From Planctomycetia bacterium (GTDB lineage: Bacteria; Planctomycetota; Planctomycetia; Gemmatales; HRBIN36): a stretch of 34,086 bases of DNA. Below, in pieces: positions 1 through 8,062 of this stretch; position 1 is the first letter of the stretch, and the number at the start of each line of letters is the position of its first letter. The notes under the pieces were generated by a model that was not told the DNA's origin, did not search any database, and saw only the letters and a list, made by a program, of their open reading frames with translations. The position numbers and the translations under genes were made by a program. The stretch is taken from positions 1 through 34,086 of the forward strand of contig JAEUIE010000020.1 of NCBI GenBank assembly GCA_016795155.1, read 5' to 3'.

Positions 1-66
1 CTTGGGAACCGGTAACAATGGTTCAATCAATGCCCAGAGTTGATCATCCAAAATCGGTTTGGCCAT
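1..66 (-). CDS. IS5-family (DUF4096) transposase, N-terminal fragment cut by window edge
   Basis: Starts MAKPILDDQLWALIEPLLPV, the N-terminus typical of IS5-type transposases with a DUF4096 domain, which bind the element ends before the DDE catalytic domain. Only 22 codons are inside the window. The peptide is identical to the start of the right-hand copy, although three neighbouring codons (L, P, V) differ synonymously, so this is a second, slightly diverged copy and not the same sequence seen twice. An AAGGAG ribosome site lies seven bases before the ATG. Confidence 0.85.
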   Translation of the reverse strand, partial: MAKPILDDQLWALIEPLLPVPK

Positions 67-142
67 AGCAGTGCTCCTTGCTCGCCAAACTTATAGCCTG
101 ACTGGACGAGAAGCACTAGCTCATTTTGTTAGATGCTCTAAG
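1..142 (-). mobile_element. IS5-family insertion sequence, 5' end only (left copy)
   Basis: This is the reverse complement of the right end of the window (33810-33951) with only four mismatches that I could find (near 7, 9, 12 and 92). It holds the outer end of the element, a leader of about 75 bases and the first codons of the transposase; the rest lies beyond the window. Similarity between the copies stops at base 142, which sets the element boundary to within a few bases. Target duplication cannot be judged because the far end is missing. Confidence 0.85.
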
Positions 143-170
143 TAGTTAGTTTTGCGAGCTTACTTAGGCC

Positions 171-318
171 GTGGCAGGGGTCAGCGGAGGCGAGTGATAA
201 ATGCTCGCGCGAAAAACGTGTGCCGCTGCCCCTGCAAACAGATCGCGGAACAGCAGGGGGCAACGGCACAACGTTACAGCGAGAACACCAGAGATTGCAA
301 TCCGTTGACCCCTGCCAC
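171..318. repeat. Repeat family A, full copy 1 (148 bp, inverted ends)
   Basis: Begins GTGGCAGGGGTCAGCGGA and ends with the near-reverse complement TCCGTTGACCCCTGCCAC, giving 18-bp terminal inverted repeats. Inside, each half folds on itself: GCAGGGG..AGCGG pairs with CCGCTGCCCCTGC near 222-235, and GCAGGGGGCAACGG near 253-266 pairs with the right end. Matching elements lie at 33215-33360 and 21060-21205, and a half copy at 22615-22678. It carries no plausible gene and sits just outside the left IS copy. Confidence 0.85.
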
Positions 319-347
319 AATTTTCTTCGGGCTCATCAAATGAGAAG

Positions 348-456
348 CCCCTGGCATTCTGGGGGAAAGAATGGCCAGGGGCAGCGGGGGGAGAATGCTT
401 CTTTTTATTGAGGGGGAAGCCTCACTCCCGTACGGGGGGACGTCGCGGGAGTGAGG
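348..456. repeat. Two GC-rich hairpins downstream of the 68-aa gene
   Basis: CCCCTGGCATTCT at 348-360 pairs with AGAATG-G-CCAGGGG at 368-381. CCTCACTCCCG at 420-430 pairs exactly with CGGGAGTGAGG at 446-456, an 11-bp stem. The second hairpin lies 14 bases beyond the stop of the minus-strand gene at 470 and could stop or protect its transcript, although no clear U-tract follows. Otherwise I see nothing in 319-469. Confidence 0.5.
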
Positions 457-469
457 CGGAGGGGGCTCG

Positions 470-676
470 TTAATTCAGCGAGGGCCAGGTGGCTCGCTGA
501 CGGATTTCGCGTTGGTGTTCTCGTCGGCAATCTTCAATATCGCTCAGCATTCGCTCGGTCAGATAGATCACGAAGGGGGCTCCCTCCGAAAGATCGATAT
601 CCTGATATTTCTCCAGGATCATATCCAACTTGGTGCGAAGGCGATTAGTTTCCAGTTGGCGCGGGGTAACTTGCAT
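470..676 (-). CDS. Small hypothetical protein (68 aa)
   Basis: Encodes a 68-residue charged, mostly helical-looking protein beginning MQVTPRQLETNRLRTKLDMI and ending in RATWPSLN. It has no signal peptide, membrane segment or motif that I recognise. The start at 676 is well supported: a strong GGGAGGAG ribosome site lies just upstream. The frame stays open far upstream, but that extension runs antisense to pssA and is unlikely to be coding. The gene is divergent from pssA across an AT-rich gap of about 260 bases. Function unknown. Confidence 0.7.
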   Translation of the reverse strand: MQVTPRQLETNRLRTKLDMILEKYQDIDLSEGAPFVIYLTERMLSDIEDCRREHQREIRQRATWPSLN

Positions 677-937
677 GGTGCGCTCCTCCCTAAGGGTTAA
701 ACGTTTGGTTGAGAACGAAGAAATGTAATGCATGTACCGTGCCAGAAGTATCGAATTTACTGGAAACAATTCGCAACTAATTGCAATTAAACGCTTTACG
801 GCAATATCGGCATTTCGATTATGATTCGCATCCCTCTTGTAAATCTTGGAAAAACTTTCAAATGAAGGTATCTTGAGAGAAAGTTTACAAAAACTGATGT
901 TTTTTGTTACAAAAGTATGACTTGCGAAGGAGCACCC
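677..937. promoter_or_regulatory. AT-rich divergent intergenic region
   Basis: About 260 bases between two divergent genes, clearly richer in A and T than the flanking coding DNA. It probably carries the promoters of both the 68-aa gene and pssA. I could not pick out convincing -35/-10 pairs, and planctomycete promoters are poorly conserved. No repeat-family member is present. Confidence 0.4.
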
Positions 938-1819
938 GTGAAAGGCTTTCATTGGCGTCGGCAATCCGTGCGACCCAGAAATACGATGTTTACCCGCATG
1001 CGCAAGGTGGCAATTCTCCCCACCCTGTGCACACTCGCTAATGGCATGTGTGGCGTGACAGCCATCATGTTCATCACGCACATCGGCCCATCGGTGAATG
1101 TGGAACCTGCCTTGGCCCGCTATGTCGCAGGCTGGTTGATTTTTCTTGCCATGCTCTTTGATGTGCTCGATGGCTACCTGGCCCGGCGTGCCAACCAGGC
1201 CAGCCAGTTTGGCGCAGAACTCGACAGCCTTTGCGATGCCATCAGCTTTGGTGCTGCACCTGCCATTTTTCTGGTTCAACTGGCAGCGGCCGTCGAATGG
1301 AAAAACGTCCGCGATCTGATCTACGTCATCGGCTTGCTATACATGTGCTGTGCCATTCTTCGCCTGGCACGATTTAACGTAACCACCACGCTCGATGACA
1401 AGAGCCATCGATACTTCCAGGGTTTGCCTTCGCCAGCTGCAGCAGGGTGTATCGCTTCGCTCGTCGTGCTTCGTTACAACTTTACCGATCTGCAATGGGT
1501 ATCAATTCCTACTGCTGATCTCATCATGTCCATCGCATCGCCACTGGCCGGCCTGGCGGTTGCGCTCCTCATGGTCTCCCGCATCCAGTATGTCCACATG
1601 GCTAACCGAGTGCTGCTTCGCCGGAAGAATTTCAGCAAGGTGGTGCAAGCGGTGATGGTGATGCTGATGGTCATCATGTTCCGCGAACTCGCCCTGGGAC
1701 TCATCTTCTGGGGCTACGCTCTCTATGGCCCAGTACGTTACTTCTGGTCCCGTTGGCAACGAACTAATACGCCAGAAGTGATCACTGCACCCGTGGATAC
1801 TACTCCTTCTACGAATTAA
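938..1819 (+). CDS. pssA: CDP-diacylglycerol--serine O-phosphatidyltransferase
   Basis: Integral membrane enzyme that joins CDP-diacylglycerol and serine to make phosphatidylserine, the precursor of phosphatidylethanolamine. The CDP-alcohol phosphotransferase signature is complete: DGYLARR, then GAELDSLCD, supplying the DGxxAR..G..D..D metal and substrate ligands near residues 78-100. Several hydrophobic segments follow. The protein is 293 aa from the GTG at 938, chosen because AAGGAG lies five bases upstream; an in-frame ATG at 917 has no such site and would add seven residues. The product could be another CDP-alcohol transferase, but the length and the LCTLANGMCG start fit PssA. No phosphatidylserine decarboxylase gene is adjacent. 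Confidence 0.88.
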   Translation: MKGFHWRRQSVRPRNTMFTRMRKVAILPTLCTLANGMCGVTAIMFITHIGPSVNVEPALARYVAGWLIFLAMLFDVLDGYLARRANQASQFGAELDSLCDAISFGAAPAIFLVQLAAAVEWKNVRDLIYVIGLLYMCCAILRLARFNVTTTLDDKSHRYFQGLPSPAAAGCIASLVVLRYNFTDLQWVSIPTADLIMSIASPLAGLAVALLMVSRIQYVHMANRVLLRRKNFSKVVQAVMVMLMVIMFRELALGLIFWGYALYGPVRYFWSRWQRTNTPEVITAPVDTTPSTN

Positions 1820-1904
1820 AGCCAACTCTGGCGTTCTTGGCGCTCCTTGGCCTCTTGGCGGTTTAAATTCTAATTTACCGCGTAATCGTACATAGAATCA
1901 AGAA

Positions 1905-2996
1905 ATGCCCGATGATGATTTGCTCCTGACTGACGATGCCGAGTTGGAAGAACTGGAAGCCCCAGAAGAACCCAAGCTTGTCTTCGCGCCGCGCCCCGTC
2001 CATGAAGTCCTCGTACCCGGAGTCAGGCAGCAGGTCTATGGCCGGCTCGATCATTACCTCGTCGATACCTTTCCAGGCCACAGCCGATCTGCGTTTCAGG
2101 AAGCAATCGACCAGAAACTGGCCCTGGTTAATGGCAAGCCGGTCAAAGCCAGCTACAAGGTCCGGGCCGGCGATGCCATCCAGGTAACCCTGCCCACCAC
2201 TCCACACCTGTTGCCTCAACCGGAGAACATTCCGCTCGATATCATCCTAGAAGATGAATACCTGGCAGTCATCAACAAGCCTGCCAACATGGTGGTGCAC
2301 CCAGCCAAGGGAAACTGGTCAGGCACTCTGGTGAACGCACTCCGATACCATTTCCAGCACCTCTCCGGCATCAACGGCGATTATCGTCCAGGCATCGTCC
2401 ATCGACTCGATCGCGATACCACCGGCGCCATTCTGATTGCCAAGGAAGAAAAGACGCACCGGATGCTCGGCATGCAGTTTGAAGAACGCAAAGTCTACAA
2501 GGAATATCATGCCCTGTGCCAGGGTGTGCTCGCTCGCGATAGCGACTATGTCGAGAAAGCCATAGGCCACGATCCACGCGACCGAACCAAGATGGCCGTG
2601 TTCAACTATGTTGATGAAGCGAAAGACATCAAGCCTGCCTGCACGTTCTATGAAGTGATTGAACGGTACGATGGCTACTGCTATGTGAAGGCCTATCCCA
2701 AAACCGGCCGAACGCATCAGATTCGCGTGCACCTTGCCCACTTAGGTTGCCCCATCCTTGCAGACAAGGCATACAGCGGACAAAGCCAGTTCAAACTTTC
2801 GCAGCTGAATCACAAGCTATCGCCCGAGGATGATTCCATTCTGCTCCATCGACAGGCACTGCATGCCCATCTGCTGCGATTTCAGCATCCCATCAAAGGT
2901 CATTGGGTAGAAGCAGTCGCCCCGTTGCCCGAAGAAATGATGCACACCAGACAACTACTGAAAGAACATCGTCCCTTAGGAAAAATCCGAAGATAA
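1905..2996 (+). CDS. rluD: RluD/RluA-family 23S rRNA pseudouridine synthase
   Basis: Converts specific uridines to pseudouridine, in the RluD branch in helix 69 of 23S rRNA. An S4 RNA-binding domain covers about residues 40-98, followed by the synthase domain with the HRLDRDTTG motif at about 166-174, in which the Asp is the catalytic nucleophile, and a C-terminal KTGRTHQIRVHL block. At 363 aa it is slightly longer than Escherichia coli RluD because of an acidic N-terminal tail (DDDLLLTDDAELEELE). A TTGGCG-rich stretch after pssA (about 1829-1863) separates the two genes. Exact target sites cannot be told from sequence, so the symbol marks the subfamily. Confidence 0.88.
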   Translation: MPDDDLLLTDDAELEELEAPEEPKLVFAPRPVHEVLVPGVRQQVYGRLDHYLVDTFPGHSRSAFQEAIDQKLALVNGKPVKASYKVRAGDAIQVTLPTTPHLLPQPENIPLDIILEDEYLAVINKPANMVVHPAKGNWSGTLVNALRYHFQHLSGINGDYRPGIVHRLDRDTTGAILIAKEEKTHRMLGMQFEERKVYKEYHALCQGVLARDSDYVEKAIGHDPRDRTKMAVFNYVDEAKDIKPACTFYEVIERYDGYCYVKAYPKTGRTHQIRVHLAHLGCPILADKAYSGQSQFKLSQLNHKLSPEDDSILLHRQALHAHLLRFQHPIKGHWVEAVAPLPEEMMHTRQLLKEHRPLGKIRR

Positions 2997-3000
2997 TCAA

Positions 3001-3091
3001 CTTCTCCCCTCTCGCCTGGCGAGAAAGGGATTGGCGGTGAGGGACTTTTTCTACCCTCTCTCCTGGAGGGAGAGGGGTGGGGGTGAGGTGG
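3001..3091. repeat. Repeat family C (CCCTCTCC/GGAGAGGG) pair
   Basis: Contains TTCTCCCCTCTCGCC and then CCCTCTCTCCTGGAGGGAGAGGGG with GGGGTGAGG at the end, an inverted purine/pyrimidine-rich unit. Related units are at 25231-25269, 25338-25381 and 33029-33071. It starts four bases after the rluD stop, so it may serve as a transcript end. Similar CCCTCACCCC..CCCTCTCCC repeats are widespread in planctomycete genomes (general knowledge). Confidence 0.65.
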
Positions 3092-3113
3092 AACAGGTGA
3101 AGGTGTTAAAACC

Positions 3114-3452
3114 ATGCTGAAACCAATCAAGCCAGAACGACTCCTGATTCGCATCCGCTCGCTCTCCACGCCGGAACTGCTGGACCGTGTAACGATTCTG
3201 CGCGATCATATGGACGCAGATGCTCTGGAAATGCTTCATGCTGAACTCGCCGGTCGAGGCATCGGCCCGGATGAAATTGGCGAACACCTGCGTGTCATGA
3301 AAATCAAGATGATCAATCATCGCGATGGCATGCCCGCACAATGCGCACGCTGTCATCGCGTCGCAGTCATTTCAAGAACCGACTGGCACCGCATCTGGGG
3401 CTACATTCCCCTCTTTCGCCGAGTGTTTTATTATTGTGATGATCATCGGTAG
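3114..3452 (+). CDS. Hypothetical protein with zinc-ribbon-like cysteines (112 aa)
   Basis: A 112-residue soluble protein. The first half is helical and basic (LLIRIRSLSTPELLDRV). The second half has CARCH at residues 77-81 and CDDH at 108-111, a CxxC/CxxH arrangement that could hold one zinc ion. A short aromatic run, IWGYIPLFRRVFYY, lies between the two pairs. I do not recognise the family. The start is the first ATG after the family C repeat; no strong ribosome site is seen. It could be a small regulatory or ribosome-associated protein, but that is speculation. Confidence 0.65.
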   Translation: MLKPIKPERLLIRIRSLSTPELLDRVTILRDHMDADALEMLHAELAGRGIGPDEIGEHLRVMKIKMINHRDGMPAQCARCHRVAVISRTDWHRIWGYIPLFRRVFYYCDDHR

Positions 3453-3510
3453 AATAGTCAGCAGCAGGACATTCCGAAAAAGTATGCTGCACGTGCGGCC
3501 GTGATGTCCT

Positions 3511-3650
3511 ATTTAGCCCCCCACTCTTTAAGTGGGGGGCGGGACCGCGCGATGACTCTATATTGTCAACTCTCAACTCATGTGTCTCCGTATCAGAATG
3601 CTCAATCCCGCGCGAACCCGCCCCCGGCTTAAAGAGCCGGGGGCTAAATG
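3511..3650. repeat. Repeat family B, paired element 1
   Basis: Two inverted arms facing each other. The left arm (3511-3551) folds as GCCCCCCACT-CTTTA-AGTGGGGGGC and the right arm (3608-3650) as GCCCCCGGCTT-AAAG-AGCCGGGGGC. Both outer edges read ATTTAGC/GCTAAAT and both inner edges carry CGCGCG. The roughly 56 bases between them are unlike the arms. Upstream (3453-3510) and downstream (3651-3825) I see no gene. Confidence 0.9.
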
Positions 3651-3667
3651 AACATTGGTAAATCTGG

Positions 3668-3704
3668 CTGCCATGGTTCGTCTGTATCCACGCTAACCAT
3701 GCAT
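3668..3704. repeat. Degenerate hairpin related to the one at 12077-12112
   Basis: TGCCATGGTT is followed after about 16 bases by AACCATGCA, preceded by CCACGCT. This resembles the perfect hairpin at 12077-12112 (TGCCACGGTT..AACCGTGGCA) with compensating A/T changes in the stem. It is probably a decayed member of the same small repeat family. Confidence 0.4.
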
Positions 3705-3825
3705 ATCAACCTTGAGGCCCATCCTGTGCTTGGGTGATGGAAAAGTCAATTTTTCTGAGATGGCGTTATTTCACAGCAGCATAGTCAAACGGACTTACCG
3801 GCAGACTATGGACACGTGCGACTTG

Positions 3826-4200
3826 TTAGCTGGATTCGACCGGGACCCGTTCGCCGCTCCAACGTCGAAACTCCAAGGACTCCTCTGCTGCCTTATATTT
3901 GTACTCGTATCTTGGATCTTCCGTGGGCCATACTTCCCGAACTTCACCGTTTACGCGAGAAACCACAATGACCTGCACGCCTCGGATGATGCATTCCACA
4001 AACTGCCGGATCGCATCGCTCTCTGGCAGGCCTGAGAGCGACCTAAGTATATCACCGTGAGTGTGCCACCTGTATCCATCAAAGCTCACTGCGACATCGC
4101 CATCGCTTTCTCGCGTGACAATCAACCGCAAGAAACCGTCCGGGCTGCGATGCTCCTCAATGATGTTCATAGCCAGCCAACCAGAATTATCCAGAACCAT
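3826..4200 (-). CDS. Hypothetical protein (124 aa)
   Basis: A soluble protein of about 124 aa with blocks such as NIIEEHRSPDGFLRLIVTRE and FDGYRWHTHGDIL. This looks like a small family of planctomycete proteins that I recall only loosely; no function is known to me. It follows the coiled-coil gene on the same strand with about 20 bases between, so the two may be cotranscribed. The start is uncertain: ATG at 4200, TTG at 4209 or ATG at 4170; none has a good ribosome site. The well-formed mixed sequence over the whole frame is the main reason to accept it over the antisense frame. Confidence 0.65.
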   Translation of the reverse strand: MVLDNSGWLAMNIIEEHRSPDGFLRLIVTRESDGDVAVSFDGYRWHTHGDILRSLSGLPESDAIRQFVECIIRGVQVIVVSRVNGEVREVWPTEDPRYEYKYKAAEESLEFRRWSGERVPVESS

Positions 4201-4220
4201 TTCTGCCAATTATTAAGGCA

Positions 4221-5960
4221 TCACTTCCCCGGCGCAAGGTTCTTGTAGAAATCCGTCACCACGCTCTTTTGCGCCTGCGAAATCTTCTGTTGCTTGAGCG
4301 CTTCGCTCGCCTGCTGCTTGGCCTGATCGAGTTCTGCAGGCGATAGTACCATCCGTTCCTTGACCTGGTCTTTGCCTGGCTTGCCCTGCTTCGGGCCATC
4401 GCCCACCACGGTCAGCTTGCCTTTGTTGGTCGATTGCGTCTTGGCATTGGTGTCTTCGGATTTTGTATCATCGATGGTTTCATTGCGTTGTCCACCTTCC
4501 GATTCATCATCCCGCTTGTCCCCTCCCTGCCCTTGGCCGTCGCCATCGCCGCCTTGTCCTTTCTCTTCGCCATCCCCCTTCTGATCCCATTGATCTTTCT
4601 TGCCGCCACTCTTCCCACCTTTACCTTTCATACCGGCAATCGCATTCTTCAGATCTTCCATATCACCTTCCGTCAGTTTCAGTTCACCCATTTCCGATTC
4701 ATTCATCTCCATTTCCTGCAATTCCTGCATCATCTTTTCAATTGCTTCCCGTGCACCTTCCGGGTCACCCTTCTGCAACTCCTCAGCAGCTTCTTTCATT
4801 TTCTGGGCAAGATCAGCCAGGTCTTTCAGCTTCTCCATTTCCTGCTCGATTTTGGCCTTCTCTCGTGCTTTGGTTTCGGGATCGAGATTCGATTTCTCCA
4901 GCGCTTCCAGCTTTTCCTTTTGCTGGGCAATCTCGTCGAGTTTCTCCTTCAGATTGTTCATCTGCTTGGCGAGTTCTTTCATCTCCTCTTTCGACATCTG
5001 CCCGTTCTTGAGTTTCTCCGCCAGCTTGGCCGCTTCCTTGCGAGCTTTATCGAAATCCGCCTTGGCCAATGCCTTGTTGAAATCTTCCGCAGGGCCTTTA
5101 TCGTTGGCCAGCTTTTCACTTAGCTCCAGCTTGAGTTGCTTCTTGATGTCATCAATCTTTTCCTTGATGCCTTCCTGCTGTCGAATTTTCTCCGTCAGCC
5201 TGGTGACATCCTCCAGTGACATCTTGGCTTCTGCACTGCCTTGCTGAGTCTTTTCCAGTTTCTGAAGCAGTTGATCGATCTCCTTCTGCAGTTCATTCAA
5301 ATCAGCAGAGCCAATCTCTTTCAGCCGTTTTTTGCGTTCCTCGTTAGCCTGCTTGAACGCTGTCACATCGATGGGTTTTTGCTCTATCGTTTTGGCGTTC
5401 AGCAATTTATCCTTGGCTGATTCTGCATCAGCACGGGAAAAGAGACCGGTTACAGGGAATAGTACCGCAAGCACCAAGGCAATCAGTGCACCGAGTGGTG
5501 CATACCACGATCGCTTGTTGCTGCGTAATGGGAATCGCTCAGCCACCGTCACATCGTTGACATGTGCCTGCAACTGCGTTGCCAGCAACTGGGCTGCTTC
5601 CAACTGATGTTGTTCCGGCTTCAGCGTACTCACCGTAACAATGCGTTCCTGCAACCCACAGGCCTGGTCGAGTGCCAGTGCTGCTGCAGTATGGCCAGGT
5701 CGTTTACACCAAGCCAACAGGCAGGTGACCGCCAGCCCCACTAGAATACTTCCCGCAATAATCCACATGCCCCATGCTTCGATCTGGATACCAACTAAAG
5801 GCAAACTGATGGCAAGGATCAACCCCAGCAGCAGACTCAACGAAAGAGTTAAAGGCAACCAGGACACAGCCAGTTGCAAGCCCTGTCGACGTTGTGTCTG
5901 TCTGATCTTGTTTTCAACCAGTTGCAGTAGTGGTGCGAGTGCGGGAATCATGGCAGGCAC
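4221..5960 (-). CDS. Membrane-anchored coiled-coil protein (579 aa)
   Basis: The N-terminus has two hydrophobic segments (about 35-58 and 63-84) and a third near 153-175, followed by a long Lys/Glu-rich coiled coil from about 195 to 440. Next come a Gly/Lys/Asp low-complexity linker (about 445-500) and a short C-terminal helix. The likely layout is a membrane anchor with a long rod. It recalls the DUF4175-like proteins that accompany MoxR/DUF58/von Willebrand modules in planctomycetes, and a MoxR gene does lie in this window, but 26 kb away. Function unknown. The start could be ATG 5960 or 5951. The strong composition bias creates long false open frames on the opposite strand. Confidence 0.85.
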   Translation of the reverse strand: MPAMIPALAPLLQLVENKIRQTQRRQGLQLAVSWLPLTLSLSLLLGLILAISLPLVGIQIEAWGMWIIAGSILVGLAVTCLLAWCKRPGHTAAALALDQACGLQERIVTVSTLKPEQHQLEAAQLLATQLQAHVNDVTVAERFPLRSNKRSWYAPLGALIALVLAVLFPVTGLFSRADAESAKDKLLNAKTIEQKPIDVTAFKQANEERKKRLKEIGSADLNELQKEIDQLLQKLEKTQQGSAEAKMSLEDVTRLTEKIRQQEGIKEKIDDIKKQLKLELSEKLANDKGPAEDFNKALAKADFDKARKEAAKLAEKLKNGQMSKEEMKELAKQMNNLKEKLDEIAQQKEKLEALEKSNLDPETKAREKAKIEQEMEKLKDLADLAQKMKEAAEELQKGDPEGAREAIEKMMQELQEMEMNESEMGELKLTEGDMEDLKNAIAGMKGKGGKSGGKKDQWDQKGDGEEKGQGGDGDGQGQGGDKRDDESEGGQRNETIDDTKSEDTNAKTQSTNKGKLTVVGDGPKQGKPGKDQVKERMVLSPAELDQAKQQASEALKQQKISQAQKSVVTDFYKNLAPGK

Positions 5961-6108
5961 CTGCTGAAATAGAGGTATGTGTGTATCATACTGCTAATCC
6001 AGCGTTCACGCGAGAGATAAGTAGAACTGTGCATCCGCGATTACGCTGGTATCTTAACTCTTGATACGGTAATCTGTTGCGTCCCGCCTTTTCAGACTGA
6101 GATTTCGC

Positions 6109-7488
6109 ATGTCAACATCTTTGCCTTCAGTCACCAGGCCATGGTGGTCGGAAATGACCCGCTACCACTGGTTCGTCTTCGTTGTTGCAGCGGTAGGCTG
6201 GCTGGCTGACTGCATGGATCAGCAACTCTTTGTACTGACCCGCAACAACGCTTTAGCTGAACTGATGGGAAAGCAACCCAGCGACCCCGAAGTGAACCAG
6301 GCGGGTGGTTACGCCACTGCTATCTTCCTCATGGGTTGGGCGGTCGGCGGTCTGGTATTTGGCGTGATGGGAGATCGCATTGGCAGAGTAAAAACGATGT
6401 TGATTACCATCGTTCTTTACTCGGTCTTTACCGGCATCTCCATCTTTGCCACCGGCTTCTGGGATTACGCGTTCTATCGTTTTCTGACTGGCTTAGGGGT
6501 AGGCGGTGAGTTTGCAGTAGGTGTTGCCCTGGTGGCGGAAGTCATGCCGGATCGGGCCAGACCCTACACCTTGGGCTTGTTGCAAGCCTGCTCAGCCATC
6601 GGCAACTGTACCGCAGCCCTGGTCTACATCATCCTCGGCATGCTGGAGATGCAAGGCAGCCTGGAAGGATTAACTCTCTTCGGCTTACCGATGACAGCCT
6701 GGCGCATTGCTTTCCTCTTCGGAACCATTCCCGCATTGATTGCTCTCGTGGTACGGCGACGATTGAAAGAACCAGAACGCTGGGCCGAAACCAAAGGTCA
6801 GAAGCGTGGCTCGTATCAGGAAATGTTTGGCGACCCTCGTTGGCGTTACCATGCCTTCATTGGATTGATCATTGGTTTTGCTGCAGTCGTTGGATTATGG
6901 GGCATCGGATTCTTCGGTGTGCAACTAGCCATGAGTGTGATCCGGGAAGACTTTGTTGCCCAAGGTTTGGTCGGCGCTGAACTCGGCGGCAAAGTGAAAA
7001 TCTGGGGTGGCATCTATGCGTTTTTCCTGAACCTTGGTGCTGCTTTTGGCATGATCTTCTTCGGCTACCTGGCTCAGCGACTCAACAGGCGCACTGCATT
7101 CTTTCTTTCTTTTATGGCTGCTATGCTCTCAACCGCGGCAACCTTCTGGACCTTTGACAGGATCAGCATGGTCTTCTGGCTGACACCACTCATGGGCTTT
7201 TGCCTGCTGTCGCTCTTCGCAGTGCTCGCCATCTACTTCCCTGAACTTTTCCCGACACGCATCCGTTCTACCGGCACCAGTTTCTGTTACAACGTGGGGC
7301 GGTTTGTCGCAGCAGTAGGCCCCTTTATGTTTGGCTTCCTGGTGAGCGATGTCTTTTCCAAAACCCAAGGCTACACGCCCATCGAAGGTCTACGCTACGC
7401 CGGCGTAGTCATGTGCAGCGTATTCCTGATCGGCATCGCGGTGCTGCCATTCGCACCGGAAACCAAGGGAAAACAATTGCCTGAGTAA
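6109..7488 (+). CDS. MFS transporter, metabolite:H+ symporter type
   Basis: A 459-aa inner-membrane protein with about 12 hydrophobic segments. The family signature between segments 2 and 3 is clear (GDRIGRVKTM), and a matching FGYLAQRLNRR lies in the second half. The central loop (RRRLKEPERWAE) and the PELFPTRIRSTGTSF block resemble sialate/aromatic-acid:H+ and sugar-type symporters. It probably imports an organic acid or sugar with protons; the substrate cannot be read from sequence. The gene diverges from the coiled-coil gene across about 150 bases and stands alone, so context gives no substrate hint. Confidence 0.85.
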   Translation: MSTSLPSVTRPWWSEMTRYHWFVFVVAAVGWLADCMDQQLFVLTRNNALAELMGKQPSDPEVNQAGGYATAIFLMGWAVGGLVFGVMGDRIGRVKTMLITIVLYSVFTGISIFATGFWDYAFYRFLTGLGVGGEFAVGVALVAEVMPDRARPYTLGLLQACSAIGNCTAALVYIILGMLEMQGSLEGLTLFGLPMTAWRIAFLFGTIPALIALVVRRRLKEPERWAETKGQKRGSYQEMFGDPRWRYHAFIGLIIGFAAVVGLWGIGFFGVQLAMSVIREDFVAQGLVGAELGGKVKIWGGIYAFFLNLGAAFGMIFFGYLAQRLNRRTAFFLSFMAAMLSTAATFWTFDRISMVFWLTPLMGFCLLSLFAVLAIYFPELFPTRIRSTGTSFCYNVGRFVAAVGPFMFGFLVSDVFSKTQGYTPIEGLRYAGVVMCSVFLIGIAVLPFAPETKGKQLPE

Positions 7489-7531
7489 GTCCTCCGCAGG
7501 ATACGTTCGTAAGTTACAATCGTGACCTATC

Positions 7532-7927
7532 TCAGAGTTTGTACTTCTTCGGTGATGCTACCCGTTCTTCTTCGTTTTCCGGGATTGGTGCTGTCAGCCG
7601 ATCGGGCATGGGGATGCGAGGCGACTGGGCGAGCACCATCAAGGCACCGACGCCAATCACCAACAGTGGAATTTCGATATTGAGTGTCAGCCAACCAGTC
7701 TGGCGAAAGACGGAGAGCACACTCGCGAGCAGAAAGAACGGGCCGATCACCACACTAAACTTGTCGATGCCTGCCATGACCAGTGTCAGAATGCCTGCTG
7801 CAGCCAGGCCGATGGTCCAGAGCCAATTGACATCAGGCACATAACTCAAGGCAGACAACAACCAGCCGATGCCAACAGCCATCACGAGAAGCGGAATGAC
7901 GAGGGAAGACTTTTGTTTTGCATTCAT
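7532..7927 (-). CDS. Small membrane protein, four TM segments (131 aa)
   Basis: Encodes MNAKQKSSLVIPLLVMAVGI and about four hydrophobic helices, then a polar tail (IPENEEERVASPKKYKL). The architecture resembles LiaI/LiaF-type or DUF5668 membrane domains, but I cannot assign it. The start at 7927 is chosen because GGAG lies seven bases upstream; the open frame extends 28 codons further without such support. It is convergent with the MFS gene, 43 bases apart. Confidence 0.72.
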   Translation of the reverse strand: MNAKQKSSLVIPLLVMAVGIGWLLSALSYVPDVNWLWTIGLAAAGILTLVMAGIDKFSVVIGPFFLLASVLSVFRQTGWLTLNIEIPLLVIGVGALMVLAQSPRIPMPDRLTAPIPENEEERVASPKKYKL

Positions 7928-8062
7928 CCTGAAACTCCACATTACGGCCAATGCAGTTCGGTATCGTATCCGGCGGTGGGATTGCAGACAAGCGGAGAAT
8001 GTGACGGGCAAATAACATTTGCGGCAAGCGACTGTGGCAGACTATAGTAGTCAGCGTGCAGA

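Noticed and set aside
152-411. Short plus and minus frames over 138-411
   Set aside because: They are translations of a palindromic repeat (family A copy 1) and its flanking hairpins.
677-1279. Long upstream extension of the minus-strand frame ending at 470
   Set aside because: It runs antisense through the pssA start, has no ribosome site, and the 68-aa start at 676 has a strong one.
3712-4035. Plus-strand frame of 107 aa
   Set aside because: It is antisense to the better supported 124-aa minus-strand gene, and its composition is poor for a protein.
4434-5247. Several long plus-strand frames rich in Phe/Leu/Ser/Pro
   Set aside because: They are shadows of the Lys/Glu-rich coiled coil on the minus strand, caused by biased codon use.
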